Counted from the first letter of the stretch, positions 53,421 through 63,875 are shown. The stretch is DNA of 64,000 nucleotides from Planctomycetaceae bacterium (GCA_017795105.1 CP051247.1:2914001-2978000), one strand, 5' to 3'. Numbers and translations are program-made. The notes: a model not told the origin generated them from the letters alone.

Positions 53421-55259
53421 ATGACCGCGTCTCGCACCGACAAATGCCTCGCTTCCGTCAAGAAGGCGGCTGACAAACATCAACTGACCGAGGGAGCCCG
53501 CGCGAATGTGGAACGCTGGCTGACCCAGCCGCAGTACGCCGAGTATGTTCCGGCCATCTGCGATTTGATCGAGTCGGGCGATTTCGGCAAGGTCGATGCC
53601 CTCTTCTGGGAAGTGATTGCCTTCGGCACCGGCGGCCGTCGGGGACCGATGTCCGATTTCGGTTCCGCGACCATGAACCCCCGGACCATTGCCGAGTCGG
53701 CTCATGGACTGGCGACCTACCTGAAGAAGTCCGGCATCCCGCAGACCGGCAACGCCGTTGTCGCCTGCGATACCCGCAACCGTTCACCGGAGTTCGCCAA
53801 GATCACGGCTCGCGTGCTGGCCGCTCACGGTCTCAAGGTTTACTACTTCACCGAGCCCCGCTCGACGCCGGAGCTGTCCTTCTCGGTGCGGCATCTGAAG
53901 TGCGATGTCGGAGCGATGATCTCCGCTTCTCACAACCCGCCAGCTGACAACGGATTCAAAGCGTACTGGAACACCGGCGGACAGGTTCTGCCGCCACACG
54001 ATAAGGGAATTGTCGATTGCGTGTACGACGCCGGCGAGATCCCGATGGTCGATTTCGATGAAGCGGTGAAGAACGAGCGGATCGTGCCGATCGGTTCCGA
54101 AATCGACAATGCCTATCACGACGCCGTGCTCGCCATGTCGCTGAGCGATCAACGGGAGTTGAACGCCGTCTACACCCCGCTGCACGGCGTGGGCGAAACG
54201 GCCTGCTACGACATCCTCACCAAAGCCGGCTTCAAGGGAGTGCACATTCTCGAATGTCAGCGGGAACAAAACGGCAACTTCCCCAACGTCGATGAGCACA
54301 TGCCAAACCCGGAGCGGACCGAAGTCTTCCGCGAAGCGATCGAGAAAGCCAACGAGCTCGGCTCGACCGTCATTCTTGCTTCCGATCCCGATGCTGACCG
54401 CCTCGGCGTTTGCGTGAAGAACAAACAGGGCGACTGGACGCATCTGACCGGGAACCAGATCGGCTCCCTGCTGGTCGATTACATCTGCCGCCAGCGTGCG
54501 AAGAACGGGACGCTGGCGCCGGAACATTTCGTCGTCGAGACGATGGTCACGACGCCGCTGATCGGGGCGATCGCCGAAAGTCACGGCGTGAAGATCATCG
54601 ACAATCTGCTCGTCGGCTTCAAATACATTGGCGAGGCGATGGACGCCGGCGGACCGGATAAGTTCGTCTTCGGAGCCGAAGAATCACTCGGCTTCCTGGC
54701 CGGAACCTACGCCCGCGACAAAGACGCCGGGATCGCGTCGCTGTATCTCTGCGAAGCGGCCGCCGAACTGCAGCAGGACGGGAAGAGCTTGCTCGATCGC
54801 CTCGACGAACTCTACGCCGAACTCGGCTTCTTCCTCGAAGGACAGAAGTCGCAGGTCTGCACCGGCTCCAGCGGGAAAGCTCAGATCGACGCGTTGATGC
54901 AGGCGTTCCGCACGAGCCCGCCGACCGAACTCGGCGGCATTCAGCTGGCAACCGTGAAAGATTACGGCCAGCACGAAGTCCGCAGTCTGCCGGGCAATCA
55001 GAAGAGCGAAGAGCTGCCTGCTCCGAGCGGCAATCTGCTGTTCTTCACTTCTGTGGCCGGAGAGCGATCGGTCCGCATTGCGGTTCGTCCGTCGGGCACC
55101 GAGCCGAAGATTAAGTTCTACATGTTCGTCAGCAGCCAAGTCGGCGACAAGCCGCTGTCTGAGGTCAAGGAAGCGACGAAGGATGTGTATGCCGCCGTTC
55201 AGAATGATTTGATGCACTGGATTGAAGTGCAGCTGGCCACACTTGTCGGGCAGAAGTAA
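53421..55259 (+). CDS. Phosphoglucomutase/phosphomannomutase (PGM2-like)
   Basis: 612-aa alpha-D-phosphohexomutase interconverting hexose 1- and 6-phosphates. Seen: the phosphoserine loop MISASHNPPADNGFKAYW (about residue 175), metal-binding LASDPDADRLGV, sugar-binding GAEESLGFLAG and phosphate-binding RPSGTEPKIKFYMF. Length and motifs fit the PGM2/PMM2 branch. ATG 53421 (MTASRTDKC) is chosen because the 40 residues upstream are basic and unlike the family. It is 78 bp upstream of myo-inositol-phosphate synthase, so they may share a transcript and supply glucose-6-phosphate to it. Confidence 0.94.
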   Translation: MTASRTDKCLASVKKAADKHQLTEGARANVERWLTQPQYAEYVPAICDLIESGDFGKVDALFWEVIAFGTGGRRGPMSDFGSATMNPRTIAESAHGLATYLKKSGIPQTGNAVVACDTRNRSPEFAKITARVLAAHGLKVYYFTEPRSTPELSFSVRHLKCDVGAMISASHNPPADNGFKAYWNTGGQVLPPHDKGIVDCVYDAGEIPMVDFDEAVKNERIVPIGSEIDNAYHDAVLAMSLSDQRELNAVYTPLHGVGETACYDILTKAGFKGVHILECQREQNGNFPNVDEHMPNPERTEVFREAIEKANELGSTVILASDPDADRLGVCVKNKQGDWTHLTGNQIGSLLVDYICRQRAKNGTLAPEHFVVETMVTTPLIGAIAESHGVKIIDNLLVGFKYIGEAMDAGGPDKFVFGAEESLGFLAGTYARDKDAGIASLYLCEAAAELQQDGKSLLDRLDELYAELGFFLEGQKSQVCTGSSGKAQIDALMQAFRTSPPTELGGIQLATVKDYGQHEVRSLPGNQKSEELPAPSGNLLFFTSVAGERSVRIAVRPSGTEPKIKFYMFVSSQVGDKPLSEVKEATKDVYAAVQNDLMHWIEVQLATLVGQK

Positions 55260-55337
55260 CGCCACGAATAATAAATTGTTGAGAGCCTCCCCTCACCTTT
55301 CCCTCCCCAGTCTCCACGACGTAATTGAAAACAGAAC

Positions 55338-56546
55338 ATGACGAAGAAGAAAACGGGAATCTGGTTTATTGGTGCCTGGGGCGGAGTTTCAACCACCGTC
55401 GCAGTCGGTCTCGCAGGATTGCAAAAGGGCGTCGCACCGCAGACCGGGCTCGTCACCTCGCTGCCGATGTTCGATGAGCTCCCGCTCGCCGACTGGGACA
55501 CCTTCATCGTCGGCGGCCACGAGATCCGCGACTTCTCTTACGCCGAAGCGGCCCGCGAGCTGTATCAGAAGTCCCGCATCTTCACGCCGGAACTGCTCGA
55601 TCAGGTCGATGATCTGCTCGCCGAGTACGACAAGAACGTTCAGCCCGGAACGCTGATCAATGTCGGCCGTACGATCGAAGCTCTGTCCTCGGCTCGAACG
55701 CGTGAATCGCACGGAGAGTCGCCAGCGGCAGCCGTCGAGCGGATTCAGACCGACCTCGAAGACTTCCAGAACGAGCACGATCTGGAACACGTCATCGTCG
55801 TCAACCTGGCATCGACGGAGCCGCCGGTCGATCTGACCATCATTCCAGACACCTGGAACGAACTCGGGGAACTGCTCGAAGCGAGTGAAGCCTCACCGCT
55901 GCCTGCCAGCTCGCTGTATGCGATCGCCGCGTTCCAGGCCGGTTGTTCGTTCGTGAACTTCACCCCGTCAATCGGAGCCGACCTGCCCGCTCTCATCGAA
56001 CTGGCGGAAGAAACCGGCTCACTGCATTGCGGCCGCGACGGCAAGACCGGCGAGACGCTGCTCAAATCAGTGCTCGCTCCGATGTTCGCCGCTCGAAACC
56101 TGCAGGTGCAGAGCTGGGTCGGTCACAACATCTTCGGGAACATGGACGGCGTCGTGCTGAACGACCCGATCAACAAGCAGACCAAGGTCCGCTCGAAGGA
56201 TCATCTGCTGACCGAAATCCTCGGCTACAAGCCGCAATCACTGGTCTCGATCGAATACATCGAATCACTCGGCGACTGGAAAACCGCCTGGGACCACATC
56301 CACTTCCAGGGTTTCCTCAACACGCCGATGACGATGCAGTTCACCTGGCAGGGCTGCGACTCGATTCTGGCCGCCCCGCTGGTGCTCGATCTCGTCCGCC
56401 TGACTCAGTTCGAACGCAGCCGCGGCAACGCCGGCATCCAGGAACACCTGGCCTGCTTCTTCAAGAGCCCCATGGGCAGCTGCTCCCCCGAATTCGCCCA
56501 GCAGTTCGAAATGCTGCAGCAGTGGGTCGTCGACACTCTCGAGTAA
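55338..56546 (+). CDS. ino1: myo-inositol-1-phosphate synthase
   Basis: 402-aa NAD-dependent inositol-3-phosphate synthase, converting glucose-6-phosphate to inositol phosphate. Seen: GIWFIGAWGGVSTTVAVG (NAD site, residues 7-24), VNLASTEPPVDL, FVNFTPSIGADLPALIELA, CGRDGKTGETLLKSVLAPMF (lysine-rich active site), and SWVGHNIFGNMDGVVL. Shorter than eukaryotic enzymes and similar to prokaryotic ones. Product use (inositol lipids or osmolyte) is unknown. It is downstream of phosphoglucomutase. Confidence 0.93.
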   Translation: MTKKKTGIWFIGAWGGVSTTVAVGLAGLQKGVAPQTGLVTSLPMFDELPLADWDTFIVGGHEIRDFSYAEAARELYQKSRIFTPELLDQVDDLLAEYDKNVQPGTLINVGRTIEALSSARTRESHGESPAAAVERIQTDLEDFQNEHDLEHVIVVNLASTEPPVDLTIIPDTWNELGELLEASEASPLPASSLYAIAAFQAGCSFVNFTPSIGADLPALIELAEETGSLHCGRDGKTGETLLKSVLAPMFAARNLQVQSWVGHNIFGNMDGVVLNDPINKQTKVRSKDHLLTEILGYKPQSLVSIEYIESLGDWKTAWDHIHFQGFLNTPMTMQFTWQGCDSILAAPLVLDLVRLTQFERSRGNAGIQEHLACFFKSPMGSCSPEFAQQFEMLQQWVVDTLE

Positions 56547-56579
56547 TGAGGGCATCTCCGGTTGCTACTGCGGGATAGT

Positions 56580-57457
56580 CAACTTCTGTAGGGTCCGCCG
56601 TGCGATCGCGGCGACCGGGTGGATTACGGAGCAAGCATGGCAAGCTTCCCTCTACCTCTGGCGTCAGGCTGTGAAGCAAAGAATCCACGTGCTACGAGGG
56701 GAACGCCGCGTGCCACTGCCGGCTCATCCAGCAGCGGCGCCATATTCTCCTGTCGTCGCCCACCCCGTTTTGGCTGAGCTCAACACACGCTGCCATCGCC
56801 CTCAGTCAGTGGCACAGACATTCCTGTCTGTGGAAAGAAGACGTCCCAGCGGAATTCAGTCCCTGACCTGACCACAGCTGACATGGATGCAATTTGTGAA
56901 GCAGCGTCAGAATGAGGTCGAAAGCTCGTTGATGCACAGACAGGAATCAGTAGATGCCAAATTTGTCGGAATGCCCTGGTGTCACCGGCAGGGGTGGCCC
57001 CGAAAGATTCTTTCGGGGCGGCGCAGCCGTGGGCGAAGCGGTATTTGACGTCTCGTTGAGAGGTGGTGCAGTCATCTGGAATACCAAGGTAAGACTGTCA
57101 TCCAGGCCCGCAGCAGGTGCATTCTCCTACGGCTTCGCCGCCCTGATAGCACAGCTATCAGAGCCACCCGAACGGTCTCCGTCTGCAAGGACGTCCTGAG
57201 ATTGGCATGTACTGAGGAATGTCTGTGCCACCCTGCCTGAAAACCTTCGGGCATTTGTGATTTCGACCGTCAGATCAGGTCACCCGAATCGCGCCCCGCA
57301 CTGAGCGCACAAAAAAGCTGGGATAAGCCTGCGGCTATCCCAGCCTACAAATCTCGTTCTACATAGTGCCGGCGGCATCTTGCCGCCGAATGCGTATCGC
57401 TCGCAGTGAAGCCCGGCCCGTGTGAACCCCCGGTCAAAACGGCAGCAGGATGCCGCC
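56580..57457. repeat. Long intergenic repeat mosaic between convergent genes
   Basis: About 900 bp without genes. Parts: GTAGGGTCCGC-like element (56580-56612, as in the 9-kb tandem); degenerate GTGCCACTGC hairpin near 56709; GTGGCACAGACA-TTCC-TGTCTGTG (56807-56833); partial copies near 56935; plus GGGTGGC module with perfect CCCCGAAAG-ATT-CTTTCGGGG and CGGC-GCA-GCCG (56992-57060); minus ACAGACATTCCTCAGTA remnant (57210-57238); GCTGGGATA hairpin (57317-57344); inverted GGCGGC doublet (57371-57387, 57441-57457). Confidence 0.8.
57311..57344 (-). terminator. Possible terminator made from a GCTGGGATA repeat
   Basis: On the minus strand this GCTGGGATAAGCC/GGCTATCCCAGC hairpin (one bulge) is followed by T6. 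It lies 130 nt past the stop at 57474 and could end the lpxC-Gfo/Idh transcript. The sister copy at 35319 lacks the T-run. Confidence 0.5.
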
Positions 57458-57473
57458 GCTACGGGAGTGGACT

Positions 57474-58529
57474 TTAGGCAGCGCGAACTTCGCCGGCAGC
57501 TTTGGCGCGGTGGTTGACGCAGTTCTTCAGCATCGATTGCAGCACGCGTTCGGCGGTCTGCACGGCCATCGTGCCTTCCTTGCCATCCACGCGGGGCTGC
57601 TGGCGGCTGCGGACGCATTCGGTGAATTCCTGCAGCTCAGCCGTGAGTGCATCTTCGGCGGATGCCTGGACGGTTTCCGTTTCGATGAACTCGCTGAAGA
57701 CCCGGGTCTTGAGTTCGGTCACGTCCTCGCCGGCTCGCATCCGGTCTTCCATGGCTGGTCCGTTGAGCAGCGCTGAGGTCGGACGGTGAATCGAAACCGA
57801 TCGTGTCTGCAGATCAGCCGAGATACTCTCGGTGTTCGTCCAGACGCTAATGTTGCGACGCGGTTCCGGGTTCACGCGACTCGCCGTGATATCAGCGATG
57901 CAGCCTCCGGAGAAATGCAGACGAGTCTGCACGGTGTCTTCATGAGCCCCCATCAAGCGGGAGCCGAACGACTCCACCAGAGTGGGCATCGACCCGGTCA
58001 GGTGCAGCACGAGTTCGATATCGTGGATCATCAGGTCGTGCACCGCTCCAATGTCGAGCGACCGGAACGGGAACGGACTGAGGCGCTCGGCTCGGATGTA
58101 TCGCGGCACCGAGGTGATCGAATCGCACAGCAACTCGAAGGCCGGATTAAAGCGTTCAATGTGCCCGACCTGCAGAATGCAGTCGTGATCGAGAGCGAGT
58201 TCGGTCAGCTTCTGGGCCTGGGGAACATCAGCCGTGAGGGGCTTCTCGACGAGAATGTCTTTTCCGCGCGCCAGACAGTCGGCGGCAATTTCGTAGTGCA
58301 GAAATGTCGGAGCAACCAGCGAGATCGCATCGACCTGATCAATGATTTCGTTGTAGTCGGTCACCCAGTCGGTCTGATGCTGCTCGGCAACTGCCTGAGC
58401 CTGAGCCGCGTTGGGATCGGCGACGGCGACCAGATCGACGCCCTGCATCCCGGCCAGAATACGGGCATGATGCCGGCCCAGAGCGCCGACACCAATTACT
58501 GCCATACGAATCGGTTTTACTTGACCCAT
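57474..58529 (-). CDS. Gfo/Idh/MocA family oxidoreductase
   Basis: 351-aa NAD(P)-dependent sugar oxidoreductase. Seen: MAVIGVGALGRHHARILAGM (residues 9-28), VADPNAAQAQAV, ISLVAPTFLHYEIA, DILVEKPLTAD with the conserved EKP Lys, QVGHIERFNPAFE, and DIGAVHDLMIHDIELVL. The gene follows lpxC by 77 bp on the same strand. Its substrate is therefore probably a UDP-sugar for lipid A or LPS; a GnnA-like UDP-GlcNAc 3-dehydrogenase role is one possibility, but no gnnB is present here. Evidence for any specific substrate is contextual only. Confidence 0.88.
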   Translation of the reverse strand: MGQVKPIRMAVIGVGALGRHHARILAGMQGVDLVAVADPNAAQAQAVAEQHQTDWVTDYNEIIDQVDAISLVAPTFLHYEIAADCLARGKDILVEKPLTADVPQAQKLTELALDHDCILQVGHIERFNPAFELLCDSITSVPRYIRAERLSPFPFRSLDIGAVHDLMIHDIELVLHLTGSMPTLVESFGSRLMGAHEDTVQTRLHFSGGCIADITASRVNPEPRRNISVWTNTESISADLQTRSVSIHRPTSALLNGPAMEDRMRAGEDVTELKTRVFSEFIETETVQASAEDALTAELQEFTECVRSRQQPRVDGKEGTMAVQTAERVLQSMLKNCVNHRAKAAGEVRAA

Positions 58530-58606
58530 GATATACTCTCCCTCAAATCTCGTCGTTCAGCCGGGAAGCCATGAGGATATTGGTGTCGGGATGCGGTCGC
58601 CCCAGC

Positions 58607-59479
58607 CTATGCGGCCCGCTCCACTGCAGTTGTCTTGTTGCGAGCCAGATCGTAAACGAGTCGGGCGAGCAGATGGTTGTGTCGATGCCCGCTGCGGAAG
58701 GCGCGAATGTGACCCTGCACATCGCAGCCGCAGAGGGAAAGATCGCCCAGACAGTCGAGCAGCTTGTGTCGGGCGCATTCGTTGTGGGCTCGTAATTCGT
58801 TGTCGACCGGACCGTTCTCGCCATACACCAGCAGGTCCGACGTGGAAACCTTCTCTCCGTAGCCACGGCTGCGCAGATAGGCGATTTCCTGCTCCAGCAC
58901 GAACGTGCGGGCACTCGCGATGCCGGACACGAATGTCACTGGATCGATCGAGAAATCGGCCAGCTGAGCCGGGATGACCGAGTCGGTTCCGTAGTTCAGG
59001 TCGTAGCTGATCCGGAGTCCACTGAAGTAGGGACTGGCGGAAATGATCGCATTGTCGTCTTCGATGACATGGTCGTCCTTCAGGACGAGGGTTTCCCGTT
59101 TCGCCCGCTGCGCGACCGGCTCGCCATCGAGCAGAGCGGCGGCATATGGCAATGCGGAACCATCGCAGCCGGGAAGCTCGGGAGCATCGACCTGCACGAG
59201 GCAGTTGTCGATCTGCAGGCCCGCCAGAGCGGCCAGGACATGTTCGACCATTTCAACCGAGGCGGAGCCATCGACGAGTTTCGTGCGACGCTCTTCGGCG
59301 GCTATGTTCGTGATGCAGGCTTTGATCTTCGGTTGACCCGGAAGATCGACCCGCTGAAAGACGATGCCGTGATTCTCACCGGCCGGCTGGAACGTGACAC
59401 AGACATCCGCATTCGTGAATAGCCCGAACCCCTTGACCGAAGTAGAACGGGAAATCGTCTGCTGGAATCGACCGGGCAT
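58607..59479 (-). CDS. lpxC: UDP-3-O-acyl-N-acetylglucosamine deacetylase
   Basis: LpxC is the zinc-dependent committed step of lipid A synthesis. Seen (290 aa): QQTISRSTSVKGFGLFT, VEMVEHVLAALAGLQIDN (metal-binding His), APELPGCDGSA, SARTFVLEQEIAYLRSRGYG and HNECARHKLLDCLGD with the second His/Asp metal ligands, then GHIRAFRSGHRHN. Its presence indicates an LPS-type outer membrane. ATG 59479 is chosen: it has a GAAGGAG site eight nt upstream, and a terminator separates it from the OmpH gene, so longer starts are excluded. Confidence 0.96.
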   Translation of the reverse strand: MPGRFQQTISRSTSVKGFGLFTNADVCVTFQPAGENHGIVFQRVDLPGQPKIKACITNIAAEERRTKLVDGSASVEMVEHVLAALAGLQIDNCLVQVDAPELPGCDGSALPYAAALLDGEPVAQRAKRETLVLKDDHVIEDDNAIISASPYFSGLRISYDLNYGTDSVIPAQLADFSIDPVTFVSGIASARTFVLEQEIAYLRSRGYGEKVSTSDLLVYGENGPVDNELRAHNECARHKLLDCLGDLSLCGCDVQGHIRAFRSGHRHNHLLARLVYDLARNKTTAVERAA

Positions 59480-59487
59480 GATTCTCG

Positions 59488-59494
59488 CTCCTTC
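59488..59494 (-). promoter_or_regulatory. Ribosome binding site fixing the lpxC start
   Basis: GAAGGAG on the minus strand, eight nt before ATG 59479 and downstream of the OmpH terminator; rules out in-frame starts further upstream. Confidence 0.75.
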
Positions 59495-59515
59495 CGTGCG
59501 GGGCGGCTGGGAATG

Positions 59516-59556
59516 AAAAAAGCGAGTCGATACGTCAACGCAGTATCGACTCGCTT
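59516..59556 (-). terminator. Rho-independent terminator between the OmpH-like gene and lpxC
   Basis: 13-bp perfect stem AAGCGAGTCGATA/TATCGACTCGCTT with an 11-base loop (59520-59556) followed on the minus strand by a T-run. It sits 60 nt past the OmpH stop and just upstream of the lpxC ribosome site, so it may attenuate rather than fully separate the two genes. Confidence 0.88.
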
Positions 59557-59616
59557 GAGATGTCCTCGTCATGAGCTCACAGAATAACCGTGACGGTCAG
59601 AGACCGGCGGCAACCA

Positions 59617-60281
<665 letters not shown>

Positions 60282-60554
60282 TCTAAACGTTGAGACCGTC
60301 TTGGGGTCTGTGAGTTTAGCTGAAGAATACGTGCTCCATGCACGAGGTCATCAACGTCCCGGCTCACCGACACCGTCTAAGTCCATATGACGGATTATGA
60401 GCACGGGCAAGGGCGGAACTCTCGCAGGTTCCCCGGAACGCGTCAAGACGAGTGTGAACAAAAATCTGATTGTAAATCTGCCAAGATTTCGAGCAGGAAA
60501 TCGAACGCATCAAGCCACAAAAGTCCGTCGATGAACCAGCCGCAAAACGCGGGA

Positions 60555-61613
60555 TTACTCGACCGACGGCACGTCCACCGCTTTGCCAGCGGTCCAGCTC
60601 TCGTGGACGGCTTCCGTGAAGGCCATGTACTCCAAAGCTGTCCTAAAGTCGTTGATCTTCACGGGTTGCTCTCCGCGGATGGCGGCGATGAAGTCGGCTT
60701 CGACCTGCCAGCGACCCAGTTGCTCCGGCTTCAATTCCAGATCCGTCAGTTGATCATCCCCCAGCCGGCCGCATTGAACGGTTTCGCAATCGGATTTCGG
60801 ATCGAACTGAATCTTGATCGCCCCTTCAGATCCATAGAGATGGATATGGTGCCCCGGGCCGAACATTGTGACCGCGCTGATGTGATAAATGCCGCGGGCG
60901 CCTCCTTCGATCTGGGTGAGCACCGCCAGATGATCGGGAACCGTGACTTTCGCCAGTTCCGGTTCGCCTTCCACCGGACGTTCCGGCTCGAACAGCGTCG
61001 CCTGGGCCATGACGCGAGACGTTCGCGGAATCCAGCGGCTCAACGTTTCGTGCAGAATTCCGAGCGAGAGAACATGAGTCCCACTCAATGTCTCGTCCTG
61101 GCGGGGGTGCAGGAACTGCGATGTATCCCAGAACGAATCATCGGCTCCGGCGACGACAACCTCGCGCAGTTCCCCGAGAAAGCGGTGATCGATCAGCTCA
61201 CGAATGTAGTCCCCGTGTCGCAATCCCAAGGGACTCGGGACGACCATCGCGACCTGATCGGAATGCTTCTCCGCACAGGCCTGCATCTGTCGGGCCTCGT
61301 TCAGATCACGCGCCATCCGGGCTTCGGTGAGCACGTGCTTGCCGGCTTCAAGGGCGGCACAGGCGATCTCACAATGCAGATTCGGCCAGGTGCCGATGAC
61401 AACGGCGTCGACTTCCGGATCGTCAACCACCTGCTGCCACGTTTCGGCCGTACGCGGGATCTGAAACTTCGCAGCAACTTGAGCCGTCGATTCCGGACGG
61501 CTGTTGCAGACACTGACCAGCTCGACATCCGCGATCTCACGGAAGCCGGGGATGTGCTTCAGACACGTATTGCGGCCAGCACCAATCAAACCGATTCGGA
61601 CGGACTTCTTCAC
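60555..61613 (-). CDS. Gfo/Idh/MocA family oxidoreductase
   Basis: 352-aa NAD(P)-dependent oxidoreductase. Seen: VRIGLIGAGRNTCLKHIPGF (residues 5-24), VSVCNSRPEST, DAVVIGTWPNLHCEIA, HVLTEARMARDLNEA where the usual EKP becomes E-A-R, and GHHIHLYGSEGAIKI. The loss of the conserved EKP lysine suggests an altered or non-standard reaction. Start GTG 61613 (V-K-K-S-V-R) is used, since everything upstream is unlike the family. It is the furthest upstream of the OmpH-lpxC-direction genes, 287 bp before the OmpH start. Substrate unknown. Confidence 0.83.
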   Translation of the reverse strand: MKKSVRIGLIGAGRNTCLKHIPGFREIADVELVSVCNSRPESTAQVAAKFQIPRTAETWQQVVDDPEVDAVVIGTWPNLHCEIACAALEAGKHVLTEARMARDLNEARQMQACAEKHSDQVAMVVPSPLGLRHGDYIRELIDHRFLGELREVVVAGADDSFWDTSQFLHPRQDETLSGTHVLSLGILHETLSRWIPRTSRVMAQATLFEPERPVEGEPELAKVTVPDHLAVLTQIEGGARGIYHISAVTMFGPGHHIHLYGSEGAIKIQFDPKSDCETVQCGRLGDDQLTDLELKPEQLGRWQVEADFIAAIRGEQPVKINDFRTALEYMAFTEAVHESWTAGKAVDVPSVE

Positions 61614-62063
61614 GGAACTTCGAGACCTTCTATCAGAACAGACGCACGCGGGACTACCGAATTTCGCCGAGTGAGGTCCTCCATCTAAGACGCAGCAACC
61701 TCGAAATGCAACGTCGAACCGAGCCACGTGCGCATTTCGAAACAGAATCGACACCCGCTCCACTCTAACCCGCAAGACTCTCGCAATGATTCTGACGGTT
61801 AGTGGAATCGCAAGGATTCTCCAGCCTCGGAGAACTCCCCCCCCTACCAGAGTGGACTGTCGACCTCCCGTACCGATTGAGCGAGTCCAGAACATCTCCG
61901 CGTCGAGACTCCGCTCCACGTCGCTACGGCCTGTATGGAACGCGATTGGGTAGTACTCCGTCTGCGGTTACCGCGTCGGCATGCCGACTCGCGCGAGGTG
62001 TTGCTTCCACAGATTTGCGTAATGGGAAGTGATCCTGAACAATGAGGCGACCATGAACTCGAC
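61614..62063. other. Intergenic region between divergent genes
   Basis: About 450 bp. Holds a fragment 'TACCAGAGTGGACT' (about 61846) shared with 15494, probably a decayed repeat. Otherwise I see nothing identifiable. Confidence 0.45.
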
Positions 62064-63245
62064 TTGCAGGACCCGACATTGAAGATCGCGCACATCATCA
62101 CCCGGCTGATTATCGGCGGGGCTCAGGAAAACACGCTGCATACCGTCGAAGATCATCTGACGGACTACGGCGATGATGTGACCTTAATCACCGGCCCGAC
62201 AACGGGGCCGGAAGGCTCGCTGATGGATCGGGCCCGGGCGTCGAACTGCAATCTCATCGAGATCGATGCCCTCCGCCGCAGCATCCATCCGGCTCACGAG
62301 TGGAACGCCTATCGAGAATTGAAACGCGTCCTTCGGGAACTCAAGCCGGACATCGTGCATACGCACAGTTCGAAGGCGGGCATCCTCGGTCGCAAGGCCG
62401 CAGCAGCGGTGGGGCTGCCCTGCGTACATACCATTCACGGGGCGGCCTTTCATTACGGGCAGCATCCCCTGCTGTATCGAACCTATCGCCTGGCCGAGCG
62501 GATGGCGGTGCCGTGGACCGATCATTACATCAGCGTCGCCAATGCGATGACCGAACAGTACCTGGCCGCCGGCATCGGATGTCCGGAACAGTACACGACC
62601 ATCTACAGCGGCTTCGATGTCGAACCGTTTTTACAGGAGCCGGTGCATCGAAATGAGCTTCGCCGGGAATGGGGACTGACCGATGAGCATGTCGTCATCG
62701 GCAAGATCGGCCGGCTGTTTCCTCTGAAGGGGCACGATGCGATCATCGCGGTCGCCGCCGAGGTGATTCGCGAATGCCCGCAGGTTCGCTTTCTGTTTGT
62801 CGGCGACGGCATCCTTAGGGAACAGTATCAGGAACATATCCGCAATCAGGGCCTCGAACAGCATTTCCTCTTCACCGGACTGGTGCCGCCGAGCGAAATC
62901 CCCCAGCTGCTGCAGGGGATGGACATGGTTGCCCATACCAGTCAGTGGGAAGGACTGGCCCGCGTGCTTCCACAGGGGTTGATTGCCCGGAAGCCGGTGG
63001 TCAGTTTCGATATCGACGGCGCAAGGGAAGTCGTCATCCCCAATGAAACCGGCTGCCTGATTCCCCGTAACGACTTCCCGGCTCTGAGCAAAGCCTTGAT
63101 CGATCTGGCCCGAAACGTGGAACTCCGAGAACAATTCGGCTCCACGGGACGCGAACGCTTCACCGATCGCTTCCGACACCAGACCATGTCCCGCGAGATT
63201 CGCGAGGTTTACGAGCAGGTACTGAATAAAAAAAGCTCTTCTTGA
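62064..63245 (+). CDS. Family 4 (GT-B) glycosyltransferase
   Basis: About 393-aa retaining glycosyltransferase. Seen: IAHIITRLIIGGAQENTLH (residues 8-26), the glycine-rich N-terminal loop, IVHTHSSKAGILGR, YSGFDVEPF, IGKIGRLFPLKGHD, VRFLFVGDGILREQY, and the donor-site region HTSQWEGLARVLPQGLIARKPVVS with the E-x7-E. It probably extends a surface polysaccharide. The start is unclear: the frame begins with TTG 62064 or TTG 62079, while the nearest ATG (62053) is in another frame. A two-hairpin repeat begins one nt past its stop. Confidence 0.9.
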   Translation: MQDPTLKIAHIITRLIIGGAQENTLHTVEDHLTDYGDDVTLITGPTTGPEGSLMDRARASNCNLIEIDALRRSIHPAHEWNAYRELKRVLRELKPDIVHTHSSKAGILGRKAAAAVGLPCVHTIHGAAFHYGQHPLLYRTYRLAERMAVPWTDHYISVANAMTEQYLAAGIGCPEQYTTIYSGFDVEPFLQEPVHRNELRREWGLTDEHVVIGKIGRLFPLKGHDAIIAVAAEVIRECPQVRFLFVGDGILREQYQEHIRNQGLEQHFLFTGLVPPSEIPQLLQGMDMVAHTSQWEGLARVLPQGLIARKPVVSFDIDGAREVVIPNETGCLIPRNDFPALSKALIDLARNVELREQFGSTGRERFTDRFRHQTMSREIREVYEQVLNKKSSS

Positions 63246-63246
63246 A

Positions 63247-63864
<618 letters not shown>

Positions 63865-63875
63865 GAGACGTGCCT

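Noticed and set aside
57311..57344. The GCTGGGATA hairpin as proof that all repeat hairpins are terminators
   Set aside because: Only this copy has a T-run; the two-hairpin modules and other copies end without one, so a general terminator role is not supported by sequence.
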